A stretch of 64,000 nt of DNA from Tridacna crocea (Eukaryota; Mollusca; Bivalvia; Cardiida; Cardiidae). The stretch covers positions 11,350,245 to 11,414,244 of the forward strand of contig OX031066.1 in assembly GCA_943736015.1 (NCBI GenBank). Reading direction: 5' to 3'. The number at the start of each line of letters is the position of its first letter. Position 1 is the stretch's first letter. The notes below the pieces were generated by a model. That model was not told the origin of the DNA. It worked only from the letters and a program-made list of their open reading frames with translations, and searched no databases. Position numbers and translations under genes: made by a program. This document shows, piece after piece, positions 1 to 11,715 of the stretch.

Positions 1-121
1 CCCACAGTGTTTTCTAGCCTTCCCAAACCAAATTTTAATTTTTCGGTCACCTTTACTTTCTTGTCTGCAAATGCTTTAGATTTGGACCAGTCTAAAATTT
101 TGTCGTTTGGTATTGAGTTAA
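1..121. mobile_element. TTAA MITE, right half, cut by window edge
   Basis: Runs from the second palindrome arm to GGTATTGAGTTAA. Its terminal TTAA is shared with the next copy. Confidence 0.85.
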
Positions 122-346
122 CCCTTTACCACATGACAAAATTTTAGACCGGTCCATTTTGAAAGCATTTGCAGACAACAAAATAAAGGTGACTGGAAAA
201 TTGAAATTTGTTCTGGAAAGGGTAGAAAACACTGTGGGAAAAGGAGGAAATGCTGGTTACCAGCATTTTCTCCTTTTCCTACAGTGTTTTCAAAAGGCTT
301 CCTTGTCAGGGGTGTCAAAAGTAGGGATTGTGTGGTAATGGGTTAA
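118..346. mobile_element. TTAA MITE copy
   Basis: TTAA at both ends. The palindrome arms carry the mirrored ACACTG/CAGTGT variant. Confidence 0.9.
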
Positions 347-397
347 AGCACCTTTCACACATGTAGGTACTTTTGGGCCAATAAATATTGAGATCAG

Positions 398-619
398 GGC
401 CAGTATTCACCAACCATTCTCAAGAGCATTCTTTATCTTATTCCTCAAGATTTTCTGCATTTAAATGTAACATAACTTCTGATTGGCTAAACCAAAGGGT
501 TTAGCCAACCAAAGGGTTTAGCCATATCAGAAGGTGTGTTACTTTCATATTTGGAAAATCTTGGAGAATAAGACCCAGAAGGTTTTTAAGAATGGATTGT
601 GAATAATTGTGGACCCAGG
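398..619. mobile_element. Hairpin MITE (ggccagtattcacc family), copy 1
   Basis: Arms ggccagtattcaccaaccat and their complement, with inner aacttctgattggct / agccatatcagaaggt pairing. Confidence 0.75.
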
Positions 620-855
620 CCTCATATTCACAAACTATTCTTAAGAACATTAATTAGCTTATTCTCCAACTGTACAGAATTACATGTATCTAAATTTGAA
701 AATAACACTTCTAATTGGCTGATCCATTTGGCTAACTGTTTAGCCAGTCAGAAGTTGTGTTACCTTCATAGTAAGAAAATTACCTTCAAATTTAGAAAAT
801 CTTGGAGACTAAGACTAAGAATAATCCAAGGAATGATTGGTGAATACAGACCAAT
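618..855. mobile_element. Hairpin MITE (ggccagtattcacc family), copy 2
   Basis: Directly abuts copy 1, sharing the aggcctc junction. Confidence 0.75.
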
Positions 856-1000
856 ACTGCACAAAATGTGCAACCTGATCTTTGATCTACACTGTATGCT
901 TTGCAGAAATACTATTGACAAAAGCAACCATAAATTTGCAACTATTTTGGTCTTGCTTTTAGACCTGTATTGTCTTTGGGTTTATTTGGTACTCTAAAGG

Positions 1001-1228
1001 TTAACCCATTACCACACAATCCCTACTTTTGATGCCCTTGAGAAAGAAGCCTTCAGAAAACATTGTGGGAAAAGGAGAAAATGCTGGTAACCAGCATTTT
1101 CTCCTTTTCCCACAATGTTTTCTACTCTTCACAAAACAAATTTCAAATTTTCAGTCACTTTTATTTGTGGTCAGCAAATGCTTTCAATTTGGACCAGTCT
1201 AAAATTTTGTCTTCTGGTAAAGAGTTAA
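1001..1228. mobile_element. TTAA MITE copy
   Basis: TTAACCCATTACCACAC left and GGTAAAGAGTTAA right; perfect central palindrome. Confidence 0.9.
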
Positions 1229-1343
1229 AAGGCTAAATACTTACAGAACCTGTTTGCTGTTTTCTCTTATTTATGAATTGTTTTACAGTGCCTTAACATA
1301 GCCCCTAAGCTGCTAAGTCCTCATCAGTGACCTTTTGCGGAAA

Positions 1344-1400
1344 GTGTAGATCAAGATCAGACTGCACAGAATGTGCAGTCTGATCTTGGATCTACACTGT
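1344..1400. repeat. Short hairpin repeat (gtagatcaagatcagactgca)
   Basis: Near-perfect palindrome with centre cacagaatgtg. Related copies with varying decay: 13134-13190, 24426-24475, 24750-24807, 61352-61405, and weaker ones near 870, 5770, 17225, 21945, 32003 and 33085. Confidence 0.75.
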
Positions 1401-1541
1401 CCAATCAGGAGATATTTTTCCTCAAAAAAATGTTTTGAATAACATTAATTGGGTTTTTACTATTGGTTTGAAAGTTTTATTTAACTTATTTAGCAGGATA
1501 TGCATTAATGCCCTTTGAAATAAGCTAGCTGATGACTTGCT

Positions 1542-1771
1542 TTAACTCTTTACGCAATGAAAAAATTTTAGACTGGTCCAAATTGAAAGCATTTGCAGAT
1601 GACAAAATAAAAGTGAATCAAAATTTGAAATTTCTAGTGGGATGGGAAGAAAAAGATTGTGGGTAAAGGAGAAAATGCTGTTTACCAGCAATTTCTCCTT
1701 TTCCCACAATGTTTTCAGAAGGCTTCTTTCTTAGGGTCGTTAAAAGTCGGGATTGTGTGATAAAGGATTAA
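1542..1771. mobile_element. TTAA MITE copy
   Basis: Both TTAA present; palindrome slightly decayed (agattgtgggtaaaggag / ctccttttcccacaatg). Confidence 0.85.
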
Positions 1772-2034
1772 AACATCCACTGTAAGGCACTTGTTAGTCC
1801 AGGGTGAAAGGATGGGATTAATATATGTATTGATAGGGATTTGTCTGAAAGAATAAGAAACATTGTGGAAAAAGAAGAAAGTACTGGCTTTTCTGCTGGA
1901 AACTGGCATTTTCTCCTTTTCCTACCAATAAGGGTCTTTAACATGCGTGTACCTTAAAATGTACTCCAAAAACTGTTTGGTTCTTCTGTTGTTTATACAA
2001 ATATTATGATGGTAAAGCTCTATTTTCAACAGTA

Positions 2035-2262
2035 TTAATTCTTTACCACACAATTCCCGACATATAATGACCTTGAGGAAGGAGCCTTTTGAAAACACTG
2101 TGGTAAAAGTAGAAAATGCTAGTAACCAGCATTTTCTCCTTTTCCCACAATGTTTTCTACCCTTTGCTGAAAAAATTTCAAATTTTCAGTCACTTTTATT
2201 ATGTCATATGCAAATGCTTTGAATTTGGATGTCTAAAATTTTGTTGTTTGGTAAAGAGTTAA
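2035..2262. mobile_element. TTAA MITE copy
   Basis: TTAATTCTTTACCACAC left, GTTTGGTAAAGAGTTAA right. Confidence 0.85.
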
Positions 2263-2346
2263 GTCATATTGGGCTCTATAGGTTGACATTAGTCAAGAAG
2301 TCATGGGTGATATGTCTAAATAGTATTCATGATCATCAAAAAACTG

Positions 2347-2562
2347 TAAACCCTTTACCAAAAAACAAAATTTTAGACTGGTCCGAACTGAAAGCAATTT
2401 CAGATGACAAAATAAACATAACTCAAAATTTAATACTTGTTTCCAGCAGGATAGAAAACACTGTGGGAAAAGAAGACAGTATTTTCTCCTTTTCCCACCA
2501 TGTTATCAAAAGGCTTCTATCCCATGGTCATAAAAAGCAATGATTCTTTGATAAAGGGTTAA
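2347..2562. mobile_element. TTAA MITE copy
   Basis: Left end degraded to TAAACCC; palindrome loop shortened by about 15 bases; right TTAA intact. Confidence 0.8.
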
Positions 2563-2710
2563 TGATACTTGTAAAATCCATAGTCATGGTTCTTGAACTA
2601 AGTGTACATTTCTCATGTTGATGTCTTGTGTTCACATCGTTAAATCATTCTGCAGAACCACTTTAGGCAATCTGGGGGGTTCTGGGTTCACTTGTGAAAG
2701 AGCTGATTTT

Positions 2711-3022
2711 ATTATATACCTAGAAGTGAAATCCTGGAATTGCCCAGTGTAATGAATTTTGATATCATCAACTTTCACTTCCTGTCATAATTTAGGACCT
2801 ACTTTTTTTTTTAAACGAAAAATTAAAAATAATGATGTTAATAAGGTATATGATAAATAGAATAATCAACTAGTTATTTTTTATATGAAAAATATCTCAC
2901 TTGGATGCGTCGTTACGTGTAAAAAAAAAATTTCGTGCTGCGCACTCGTTTTCTCAACACCTAGCAACGCATCCTCATGAGATATTTTTCATATCAATCA
3001 TGACCAGTTGATTGTCCTTTAT
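2711..3022 (+). mobile_element. Second copy of the foldback element
   Basis: The tail (gaaatcctggaattgcccag, atttttaat) precedes the inverted repeat aatcaactagttattttt ... gaccagttgattgtcc. Same family as 17325-17670, reversed. Confidence 0.75.
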
Positions 3023-3404
3023 GTATTACATGAAATGGATCTGTGATTTTTCTGATCTTACCTGCATGAGAAGGCCTGAAACCATCATGCCTAGTGCAGG
3101 TTAATGTGTTAACAGTGTTAGTAAATTAGCCATCCTGGGTTTCCTAGGTACCCTTCATTTTTGTCAGCTTCAATAATGAGTAGTCTAGTCCTTCAGGAAA
3201 TGAGCCCATGCTTTCAAAAACTTGAACAAAAAAGCTTTCTGAAGACCATGGTAAAGAAGAAAACGCTCATAAACAACATTTTCCCTCTTTTCATAATGTT
3301 CTTTTCTTCCCGCCTTACAGATAAATTCTCATTGTCTTAGCCAAGTGCTTTCAATATTGACAATTTAACAATTCTAAATAGGCGTTGTCTGGTAATGAAA
3401 CCTT

Positions 3405-3622
3405 GGCCTGTATTCACCGACCATTCTTAAGAGCGTTCTTTGTTTTACTCTTCAAGATTTCCTGACTGTTAAAGTAACAGAACTTCTGATTGCCTGAACC
3501 AAATCTGTTTGGCTAAACTATTTGGTCTAGCCAATCAACAGTTCTGTTACTTTCACATTGACAAAATTCTGAAGAATAAGACTAACAATGTTCTAAAGAA
3601 AGGTTGGTGTATATGGACCCAG
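3405..3622. mobile_element. Hairpin MITE (ggccagtattcacc family), copy 3
   Basis: ggcctgtattcaccgaccat ... aggttggtgtatatggaccc; inner arms around ggctaaactatttggtctagcc. Confidence 0.75.
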
Positions 3623-4051
3623 GTAATGCTTCATACCTGGGTTACCCAGGAGGATATTGTTTTCAGTCCAGTGATATTAAGTACTTACGAGTATATGTTG
3701 ATTCAAGTTATCAATTTGTTATGTTATCTTTTTTTTGACTATAATGTAAATTTATTCTCATTTGAAGAAAACAAAAAAATTGATTGTTATTATGAATGTT
3801 ATGTAAAAAATTGAGACAATTTGTTACATAAAATGAGAGAAATCTGCACAGGGTTTTCTTTTCTGTATGTTGGTGTCTTATTTTTGAACACCCTTCCCTA
3901 CCCAAAGCGATATACTGGAATATGGTTGAATTTTGTTTTAAATGTCTGAGCAATATAGGCTGTCCCAGCTTTGTCAGGGATTAGTGTTGATATTGCTGAA
4001 TCGGCATACTTTGGTGAATCGGCATACTTCTAGAAGCCCAGGAATATATGT

Positions 4052-4280
4052 TTAACCTTTACCTGTAATGCCAATTTGAGGCTCTTCCATTTCAACAGCA
4101 AATAAAGATATGATGTCAAAAATATGGACAAATGAGGATACAAATATCTGATTGAGTGGAAAACATTGTGGGAAAAGGAGAAATTGCTCATTACAAGCAA
4201 TTTCTCCTTTTCCCACCATGTTTTCAAAAGCTGTCTCTTGTTGATGTGTCAAAATGAGTATCTATGGAGTAAAGGGTTAA
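4052..4280. mobile_element. TTAA MITE copy, variant B ends
   Basis: Variant loop GAGAAATTGCTC...GAGCAATTTCTC-like and the right end atgagtatctatggagtaaa typical of subfamily B. Confidence 0.85.
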
Positions 4281-4554
4281 TGACTTGCAGACTGCTTTTC
4301 AAGCAAAAGAAATGCTCCAAAGAATGAGCCTCTTTCTGGAATAGGGGCTTAATTATCAACCCCTTAATAAGATTTTGTTTAAAAAACCGATGAGGTAGAC
4401 TGGTCCTTGACATGCAGAAATACTGAAAAATAGCAAAAGCTTTTGATCTGTCAGCCTGCACAATCTGCACAGGCTATCCCACGTATCTCCTTTTCTGAAA
4501 CTACCCATCCAAATTGGTTGAGACTTCAAAGAAATGATTCTGCTTTGGTCATCT

Positions 4555-4612
4555 TCAGAATTTCTTGAAAGAATTTGATTCCATCAAAAACTCCGGTTGC
4601 CATGGCAATATA
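4555..4612 (+). mobile_element. Fragment of the ~166 bp-unit element
   Basis: aatttgattccatcaaaaac followed by tccggttgccatggcaa matches the 5' region of the 6.3 kb copy. Confidence 0.6.
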
Positions 4613-4934
4613 GCCACAAAAAAAAATGAATGTTTTTTATTTCTTAAATCTTGCTTGAAACCATATGGTCAATGACTACTTACTTGGTATGTAGGTTCAT
4701 CTGATAGACATCTACTAAGTTCTTCGAAAGTATAGCTCTGGGGTCAAAATTAGCCCCATCCTGCTGATCACAAGGTTAACATGGGCTTATGTTGTAAAAC
4801 TGGAATTGAAATAGCAATAAAGGGAATTAACTCTTGGTTATAAAGGATTTAGTTTGTTGCTACTTACCTCCCTTGATTATCAGAACTGTAGAACATGATT
4901 GGTCTGAGGTATTCAAGTTTTGTGGATAGAAAAT

Positions 4935-5100
4935 GGTATGTATTCAGAGGAAGTGATTTATTTTGATCCTAATAGTTCAGCTCAAATGAGTGAAATATTT
5001 AATTTAAAGAGTCTCTCTCATTTAGTTTTTCACAACTTTACCCTTTCATGCCAATGGATAAACCTGCTTGTATTATCTGACATTATCTTTGCACTAAAAA
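4935..5100 (+). repeat. Fragment of the unnamed interspersed repeat
   Basis: agtgatttattttgatccta ... tttcatgccaatgga matches 62410-62525. Confidence 0.55.
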
Positions 5101-5304
5101 AGTCTTCATGACACATGTTTTGTTGGGTGGGTGGCGGGGAGTTTATATTTTCTAATGAAGGAATGTTGTTTGGCACGGTAGTTTTGAAAATGGCCCTTGT
5201 CAATATGAAAACAGTCGTCTGCTGGTATTAATGTATTTGCCCAAACAACAAAATACCATATTCGTCTATATAGAAAGTAGTTTAGAATGAACAAGAAGCT
5301 ACTT

Positions 5305-5531
5305 TTAAACCCTTTACCAAATAATCCCTGGTTTTTACGGCCCAGAGGAAGAAGCCTCTGAAAACATTGTGGGAAAAGGAGAAAATGCTTGTAACAGCAT
5401 TTTTTCTTTTTCCCCACAATGTTTTCTACCCTGCTGGAGACAGATTTCAATTTTTGAGTCCCAATACTTGTGTTGTCTGCAAATGCTTTCAAATTGCATC
5501 TGTCTAAAATTTTGTTGTTTGGTAAAGTTAA
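5305..5531. mobile_element. TTAA MITE copy
   Basis: Left TTAAACCCTTTACCAAA, right GTTTGGTAAAGTTAA. Confidence 0.85.
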
Positions 5532-6019
5532 ATACTGCAATTTGGCTTTGCAAGGGTAACTTACCCCCTTTAAAGAGAAAAGTCTGGATGCCAGCATTTT
5601 TCTCTCTATGGTTTCAACAGCCTTTTTTTCAGTAGTCATTTAACAACAGGATTCTGTTAAAGGAAAACTACATGTTCTTTATTAGTTTTTTTGTGTACGG
5701 AGCTATTGACACAGAAACAAGGCATTTCCTTACCCTTTCAGCCTCATAGGCAAAAGCATAGGCCTTTTCCAGAGAGCATAAATCAAGATCAGACCGTACA
5801 AAATATGCAGCCTAATCTTATATCTATACAGTCTGACTGTCAGGTCAGGCCCGATGATAAAAAAATCTTTCAGAGTTTCAGTTGGGATTATTTTTTTGAC
5901 AGTCAAAAGAGGCCGAGTGTATGTTGGACTATTTGGAACTGAAACTGTTAATGAAAATTCTTGCTTTTCAGTCTGTCCTCTGAATCATATCAAATAAGTC
6001 CTGTCTCCAGTAAACAGGT

Positions 6020-6235
6020 TTAACCCTTTCCCACACGGTCCCAAGATTCAACCTTGCAAAATATAGTTTTATAAAACATTGTGGAAAAAGGAGAAAATGC
6101 TGGTAAACATCATTTTCTTTTTTTCTCATGATGTTTTCTACACTTTTAGATACAAATTTCATTATTTCAGCTATACTTATATTGTAATCTGCAAATGCCT
6201 TCTATTTTGATAAGACTAAAACTTTCAGATCAATT
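6020..6235. mobile_element. TTAA MITE copy, decayed right end
   Basis: TTAACCCTTTCCCACAC left; recognisable palindrome; right TIR eroded. Confidence 0.7.
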
Positions 6236-6328
6236 TGTATAAAGTTATGATTGTGGAAAATCTGCAATAGTTTGGAATATCGCCTTAGGCTATCGTATGG
6301 ATCTATCCATTATGGTACATGTTTTTAG

Positions 6329-7202
6329 CTCACCTGAGCACAACATGCTCAAGGGGAGCTTTTAGGATCATCTGGTGTCCGTGGTCAACTCAACTCAACA
6401 TCAACTCCTCCTAAACTGCTGGGTCAATTTGTACCAAACTTGGCTGGAATATTCCTTGGGAGGTCTTTAAAAAGTGGTCACAGAATTTGATTCCATCAAA
6501 AATTCTGGTTGCCATGGCAACCAAATGGAATTTTCTAGGAAATTCTTTAAAAATCTTCTCTGAAACCACTGGCCAGATTTTAAAATAATTTCACAGAGAT
6601 GTTCCTTGGTTGACCCTTTGCAAAATTTTGATCCATTAAGAAACATGGCTCTGGTGAATGAGGGCTACTTGCACTATACAGAATTGAAGAAATTCTTAAG
6701 AATTCTTCTTCTCTGAAACTGTTGGTCGGATTTTGAAATAATTTCACAGAGATGTTCCTGGGGTGACCCTTTTTAAACACTGTTTGTGAAATTTTGATTC
6801 ATCAAGGTACATGGCTCTGGTGAATGGGGGCTACTTGCACATACATGGACATGAAAAAATTCTTGAAAATTCTTCTTCTCTGAAAAGGCTGGTCAGATTT
6901 TAAAATAATTTCACAGAAATGTTCCTTGAATGACCCTCTTCAAAAAGTGTGTGCGAAATTCTGATAGGTCAAGAAACATGGCTCTAGTGAACGGGCGCTA
7001 CTTGCACTATACGGAAATTAAAAATCCTTCTTTTCTGAAACTGCTGGTCAGGTTTTGAAATGACTTTTACGAGTGACTTTTTGAAAATTGCTTGGCAATA
7101 TAATGATTTTGTTTTCAGTGTTTCAGTACCTAAAAAGAAATGGCTATGGTCTTTCAAAAGTTCAGGTGAGCGATCCAGGGCCATCTTGGCCCTCTTGTCT
7201 TT
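6329..7202 (+). mobile_element. Helentron-like element with ~166 bp internal units
   Basis: 5' tttttagctcacctgagcac; 3' caggtgagcgatccagggcc followed by atcttggccctcttg (terminal hairpin ggccatcttggcc). Three internal units are marked by atggctctggtgaat-like at 6645, 6811 and 6978. Confidence 0.75.
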
Positions 7203-7289
7203 CTATCCATCAACAGACGTTACTCTTGACTCCTAATGATCAAAGTGAGACCTTCAATACCCAAATAATACTTACTTTGTCATGAGTAC

Positions 7290-7440
7290 CCTCCCTACAG
7301 CCAAAAATGTATTCATTGCTTGGTTGGTTGACTTTCAAACCAATACTTCAATAATATTTCTTTTTCTTTTAAATTATTGATTCCACCCAAGGGCTTCCTT
7401 GACAAATACTACTTCAGTGTTTTCAACGCTTTGATTCACC
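7290..7440 (+). repeat. Fragment of the unnamed interspersed repeat
   Basis: Matches the 62215-62375 segment: gattccacccaagggcttcc followed by ttgacaaatactacttcagt. Confidence 0.6.
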
Positions 7441-7444
7441 TCTA

Positions 7445-8690
7445 CTACCAGTTTCTGTATCTAATATTTTATCCGAAGTACCCATTCTTTCCCGCTAGAT
7501 AGCATTCTACAAATACATGTACACATCTATCCAATTTTGGCCATTCTGGGAACAGAAACAAAAACCGTTACATTGAATTTGAAAATGAAATAAACATTTA
7601 CATAATAAAACGCGTTTTAGTGTGATTCATTCAGCTATGATGAGCTGGCATGTAACCTATGGATCGGCCATTTATTAAATCAATCCCCACATGCTTTGGT
7701 AATAGGCCAACAGCCCTACTTTTCCCAGGTATGGCGGGTGTGATGCATCATAGCGGACAGGTCGAATCTTGGAAGAATATGACATGTGCGGACAACGATC
7801 AAGTTCTCTACTACATCACTGATACAAGGGCCATTTTTTGGAGGTAGCCATGTTTAGTCATGTCGCGCCAGTCAATGTAAATTTGGCACTGGTTCATTTC
7901 GAAACAAAGCAGGCCTTTTCATGGCTATTAAATATATCGCACCTCTCCTTACCAGCGTTTATTGGCCTATTTAATTCAGGTAAACGTATACAAAACAAGG
8001 TTTACATCTATTCGATATATCCTCGCTTTGATTAAAACTTGGGGGCTGGAGTGTCAGAAAAGTAATAGGGCTGGGGGTTTAGTGAATGAAATTCTTTTAT
8101 CAAATGATATGGTTACATTGAATGCTCGAAACTTTTACGCCGATTTCTTTTTGATGGTAACGATATAGCTACCTAAAAATTTGAACAAGTAGACATACAC
8201 ACCATTCATACTATATCGATAATTCTTCGGAAATTGAAAAAAAAAAATCTGTCACATAAATGATATAAAAGGTATATGTCATAGGAAAGTAGGCTGTTGT
8301 ATCACAGAAGCGTGAGGCGGCACACTCTTACACTAGAACCAAAATATTATCGATTGTAGTTTTCTATGTTTGATTGATTCAGACGATGTTATTCTGTGCA
8401 CGCCTTACGATGAAGGGTCAGGGTAAAGCTTGTTACAATAACTGGGGATTATCCTAAGTTTATTCAGGTAAGATCCTTAGACAAGAATATCAGTTAATAA
8501 AAACCAGGTCGTTAAACTGTGAAAATTAAGTTCATTTCATTGGATTATAACAAGCTGGAAACATTTTACCGGCAAACTGGTTCATAAATGTAGCCACTAT
8601 TGAAAATTATTCATATATGTACACTAGTGTGAATGATATTTTAGCTAACTTACCAAAATAACGTTTTTCTTCTGAGCATTTCGTGTTAAT
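7445..8690. other. Low-repeat region upstream of the 352-aa gene
   Basis: No element ends and no family-like ORF seen. It should contain the promoter of the 8691 gene; I could not place a TATA box. Confidence 0.4.
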
Positions 8691-9749
8691 ATGATGACGG
8701 ACGGTTACCTTGAAGAATTCATTCACCTTCCCAGTAAGGGAAAGTATCTTACAGATGTGATATCAATGGCAAGAGCGGCACATGACGGATTGGTTGTCAC
8801 GTCATACATGAATTTTCTAGACCAGGAAGAGTCATTCAGAGCCGAAGAAGTGTATTTTTTGCAAGGAAGTAAATACGAGATCCCTCTCGAAAAGAAAATC
8901 TACGAATTCCGGAAATGTGTTGACGTAAAACTTTTTGATATGTACGTAATCATAAGTGGGGATAATCACGTAATTAAGATTCAACGTGAATCGAATAACG
9001 TTAGTAGTGATCTGAGACTTGATGGTGCAGGTAAAATGTGTAAAATACGAGGAACTAGAAACGTGGCCATTATTCAAACTAAAACACCGAATATTGTGGT
9101 TATCAACACAAAGTGGCAGCTCAAGGTTCTGTTTAGAATCGGTACAATAGAATTGCAGAGTGTTCATCACTACCGTCTCCCTGCTTACAACAACATCTGT
9201 TTTCTTGGTATTTTAAAACACGAGAATTTCTGCGTGGCTTACTCAGGAAAAGATGGTCGCGGTCATCAAACGGAATTTGTCGATGCCATTACGAGGGGAC
9301 CGCGTGAACGCGGAACACCCTGTCGGACTCAAGTTTATAAAGCGAAGAACACGTCATTTCCTGTAAATCTCCTGACTGGTATGACGTGTATGGACGCTTT
9401 CAGCGAACACGAATTCATCATAGGCTACACAGACGCAATCGCCAGCTATCAATGCTTCGAAATGTCTATTAGGAAAACGGAACTATTCGAGAATTGGAGT
9501 AAGTCAATCAGAAACGGAGTGACGTCAGTTTGTTGCCATAGAAATAAAATCTACGTCAGCATCAAGAGAGAAAAACGGGTGATGGTGTTAAACAGAAGCG
9601 GAGATGTGCTGAGCTTAAATTTAATACCAAACTCGTACATGATTAGTCCAAAATCAGTAAGCGTCTATGGTAACACTATAGCTATAAGTGAATATGACAG
9701 TGTTCTTGGAATTTCGAAGGTTTATATCCTAGAATTACGTGATTTGTGA
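8691..9749 (+). CDS. Uncharacterised 352-residue protein, possibly beta-propeller-like
   Basis: The single uninterrupted reading frame opens with ATG ATG after an A/T-rich leader; I chose the first ATG. I recognise no catalytic motif, signal peptide or membrane segment. From about residue 30 to the end the protein shows repeated short hydrophobic strands followed by a turn and another strand (for example NIVVINTKWQLKVL near 133, KIYVSIKREKRVMVLN near 296, NTIAISEYDSVLGISKVYIL near 330). This is the look of NHL- or WD-type propeller blades, such as the C-terminal half of bivalve TRIM-like proteins, but there is no RING or B-box. Sequence composition is visibly less AT-rich than the flanks, supporting real coding. 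The TGA stop lies where a decayed copy of the TTAA MITE begins, so the last codons may come from the element. That it is a gene is fairly sure; the fold is inference. Confidence 0.72.
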   Translation: MMTDGYLEEFIHLPSKGKYLTDVISMARAAHDGLVVTSYMNFLDQEESFRAEEVYFLQGSKYEIPLEKKIYEFRKCVDVKLFDMYVIISGDNHVIKIQRESNNVSSDLRLDGAGKMCKIRGTRNVAIIQTKTPNIVVINTKWQLKVLFRIGTIELQSVHHYRLPAYNNICFLGILKHENFCVAYSGKDGRGHQTEFVDAITRGPRERGTPCRTQVYKAKNTSFPVNLLTGMTCMDAFSEHEFIIGYTDAIASYQCFEMSIRKTELFENWSKSIRNGVTSVCCHRNKIYVSIKREKRVMVLNRSGDVLSLNLIPNSYMISPKSVSVYGNTIAISEYDSVLGISKVYILELRDL

Positions 9750-9885
9750 AGACATTGTGTAAAAAGGAGAAGATGTTGGTTGGTAGCATCAGTTTCCGTT
9801 CTCCCAAAGTCTTTTCTATCCAACCAAGGACAAACGAGCAACATGTAATTTATCGTCTGCAACTATTTTTGATCTTCAGAAGTCC
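9747..9885. mobile_element. Decayed TTAA MITE remnant abutting the stop codon
   Basis: The sequence from the TGA onward (tgaagacattgtgtaaaaag) matches the palindrome arm of the TTAA MITE (tgaaaacattgtgggaaaag). It is followed by a degraded second arm and the 'tcgtctgcaa' segment typical of the right half. Confidence 0.6.
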
Positions 9886-10005
9886 GTGTTTTTTTCTCTC
9901 TCTTTTATAAAGAGCTGAACGAACGGAGACGCGGAAAAACAATACTTCATGTCAAGTGATAATCTGGTAAAAAGGGGTTGAACCAATCTCTGTGATTTAT
10001 TATGC

Positions 10006-10277
10006 CCTGTAACTTGCGAAAAGGGGCACTCGGACATTTTGCGTAAAATGTCGTCTCGGATTAGCCTGCGCAATTCGCGCAGGCTAATCCGAGACGGCAC
10101 TTTACGACTAGGCCTACTTTAGATTTTGTGCTACAGTATAGACTTGCGCAAAACGGAAAATTACACAAAAACGGAAGGTGTCCTTTCAGAGAAGTCTGTG
10201 CGGAGTGCGCAGGCTGATACGAGACTACACTTTACACAAATGTCCAAAGGCCTCTTTAATTAAGCGTGTTACAGGCC
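10006..10277. mobile_element. hAT-like MITE, same family as 15775-16037
   Basis: cctgtaacttgcgaaaagg left and gcgtgttacagg right, with paired GC-rich hairpins. The target duplication is not clear. Confidence 0.7.
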
Positions 10278-11294
10278 TTATATCAAGCAAGTTATAACGT
10301 GGTGATAGATCTATATAAAATCTATATTTGTCCAAAAGCAGACTGAATTCTGCCGTATAAAGGTCTTTCGACACGCTGAAAAGTTACCAGGAGCAAACCT
10401 TTTCGATTCAGGTCAGCCTGATCTGGGTCAAAACTTTTTCTTCCAAATGCATTAAGCCCCTTTTTCACAACCTATAAGTCGTGTTTAACTACAAATTACA
10501 AACAGTTAAAAGATTTTAACTTTTAACATCTAGTCTATTTCGTTGCATACCTGAGAAGATCTAGATATAGTATTGTCACATGCTTGAAATATGAAGCAAT
10601 TCTTTTGTGGCATTTGCCGAAGACAATGCCTCTATAAATTTAATACAGAATTTTGAAGACCATATACCGTATTTCTTTCGCAAAACCGAAAGAAATAATT
10701 CCAGTTAAACTCAATTTTTCTCAGACATGTGAGGTTTTTATTTTCTGTCCCAATTCATGGTCAATATTATTAGAAATGGCTATTGAAATAAAATGGATCA
10801 GGCAAACGATCGTGGAAATACTTCTTTTTTTTATTGAAAATAGCTTCACTCGCTCATAGCCTGCTATTGGCGCCATGTTTTCGAACGACCACTTGGTTCC
10901 GTGCCTGTTCGTCGCATGATTGCACGCTACTCCTTTTGATTGTGCATGAATAGTTGATTAAAATGTTGAGAATTAGATCTTGACGGCTAAAGATGTCTTT
11001 AAATCATAGCTTTTGGTATAAACTTAATTTTAATCGATAATTTACATGGTGTCTCTCGACCAATTATGCAGCCGTCAAGGGACGTAAGTCCTGATCGCTA
11101 AATGATCAACGGGAGACAACAAATAGACTAGGGATCCAAAATTTTGACTAGTACTCTCCTTTCCACCAAAAAGGGCACTAATTTGCTTAGTACGTTGACT
11201 TTAAAGCCACAATTTGAATATTCTGTTTCGAATTCCCTTTTTTTTTTTTGTTTTAATATAATTGATTCCACATCATGACTTTCTTGACAAATAC

Positions 11295-11715
11295 GGTCCT
11301 GTGTGGCTCAACAGTAAAGTGTAGGACTGGTGACCTGGAAGCCCGCCGGTGTAACGTTGTAAAGTGACCCCCATAGAATAATGACCCCCCGGTCATTATT
11401 TTATATAGAATATGGACCCCCGGTCATTATTTTATAAAGAATATGGACCCCCCGGTCATTATTTTATAAAGAATATGGACCCCCCGGTCCATATTCTATA
11501 TAAAATAATGACCGGGGGGTCATTATTCTATGGGGGTCACTTTACAACGTTACACCGGCACGGGCTCCACTAGGTTTTTCTCAGGAGTATCCTTGAGCTA
11601 AGTACCAGTGAAACCTTGCAAAAATATGAATATATGAGTGTTGCAGTGATATTACTGGAATAATGTTGAAAGCGGCATAAAACACCATTCAAACAAACAC
11701 ACAAACAGTCTCAAA
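11295..11715 (+). mobile_element. SINE type 1 copy split by a foldback
   Basis: Starts ggtcctgtgtggctcaacag and ends gcggcataaaacaccattc. The flanks aaatac (11289-11294 and 11716-11721) are the duplication. The region around box B is replaced by the foldback at 11346-11558. Confidence 0.85.
11346..11558. mobile_element. Foldback element with 73 bp perfect arms
   Basis: Both arms read ccggtgtaacgttgtaaagt onward with no mismatch for 73 bases. The centre adds direct repeats of about 39 bp built on ggtcattattttataaagaa and tatggacccccc. Confidence 0.9.

Noticed and set aside
5106..5639. 177-codon minus-strand ORF
   Set aside because: Most of it is translation through a TTAA MITE; the same peptide (e.g. 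ENIVGK-type) recurs in frames over other copies.
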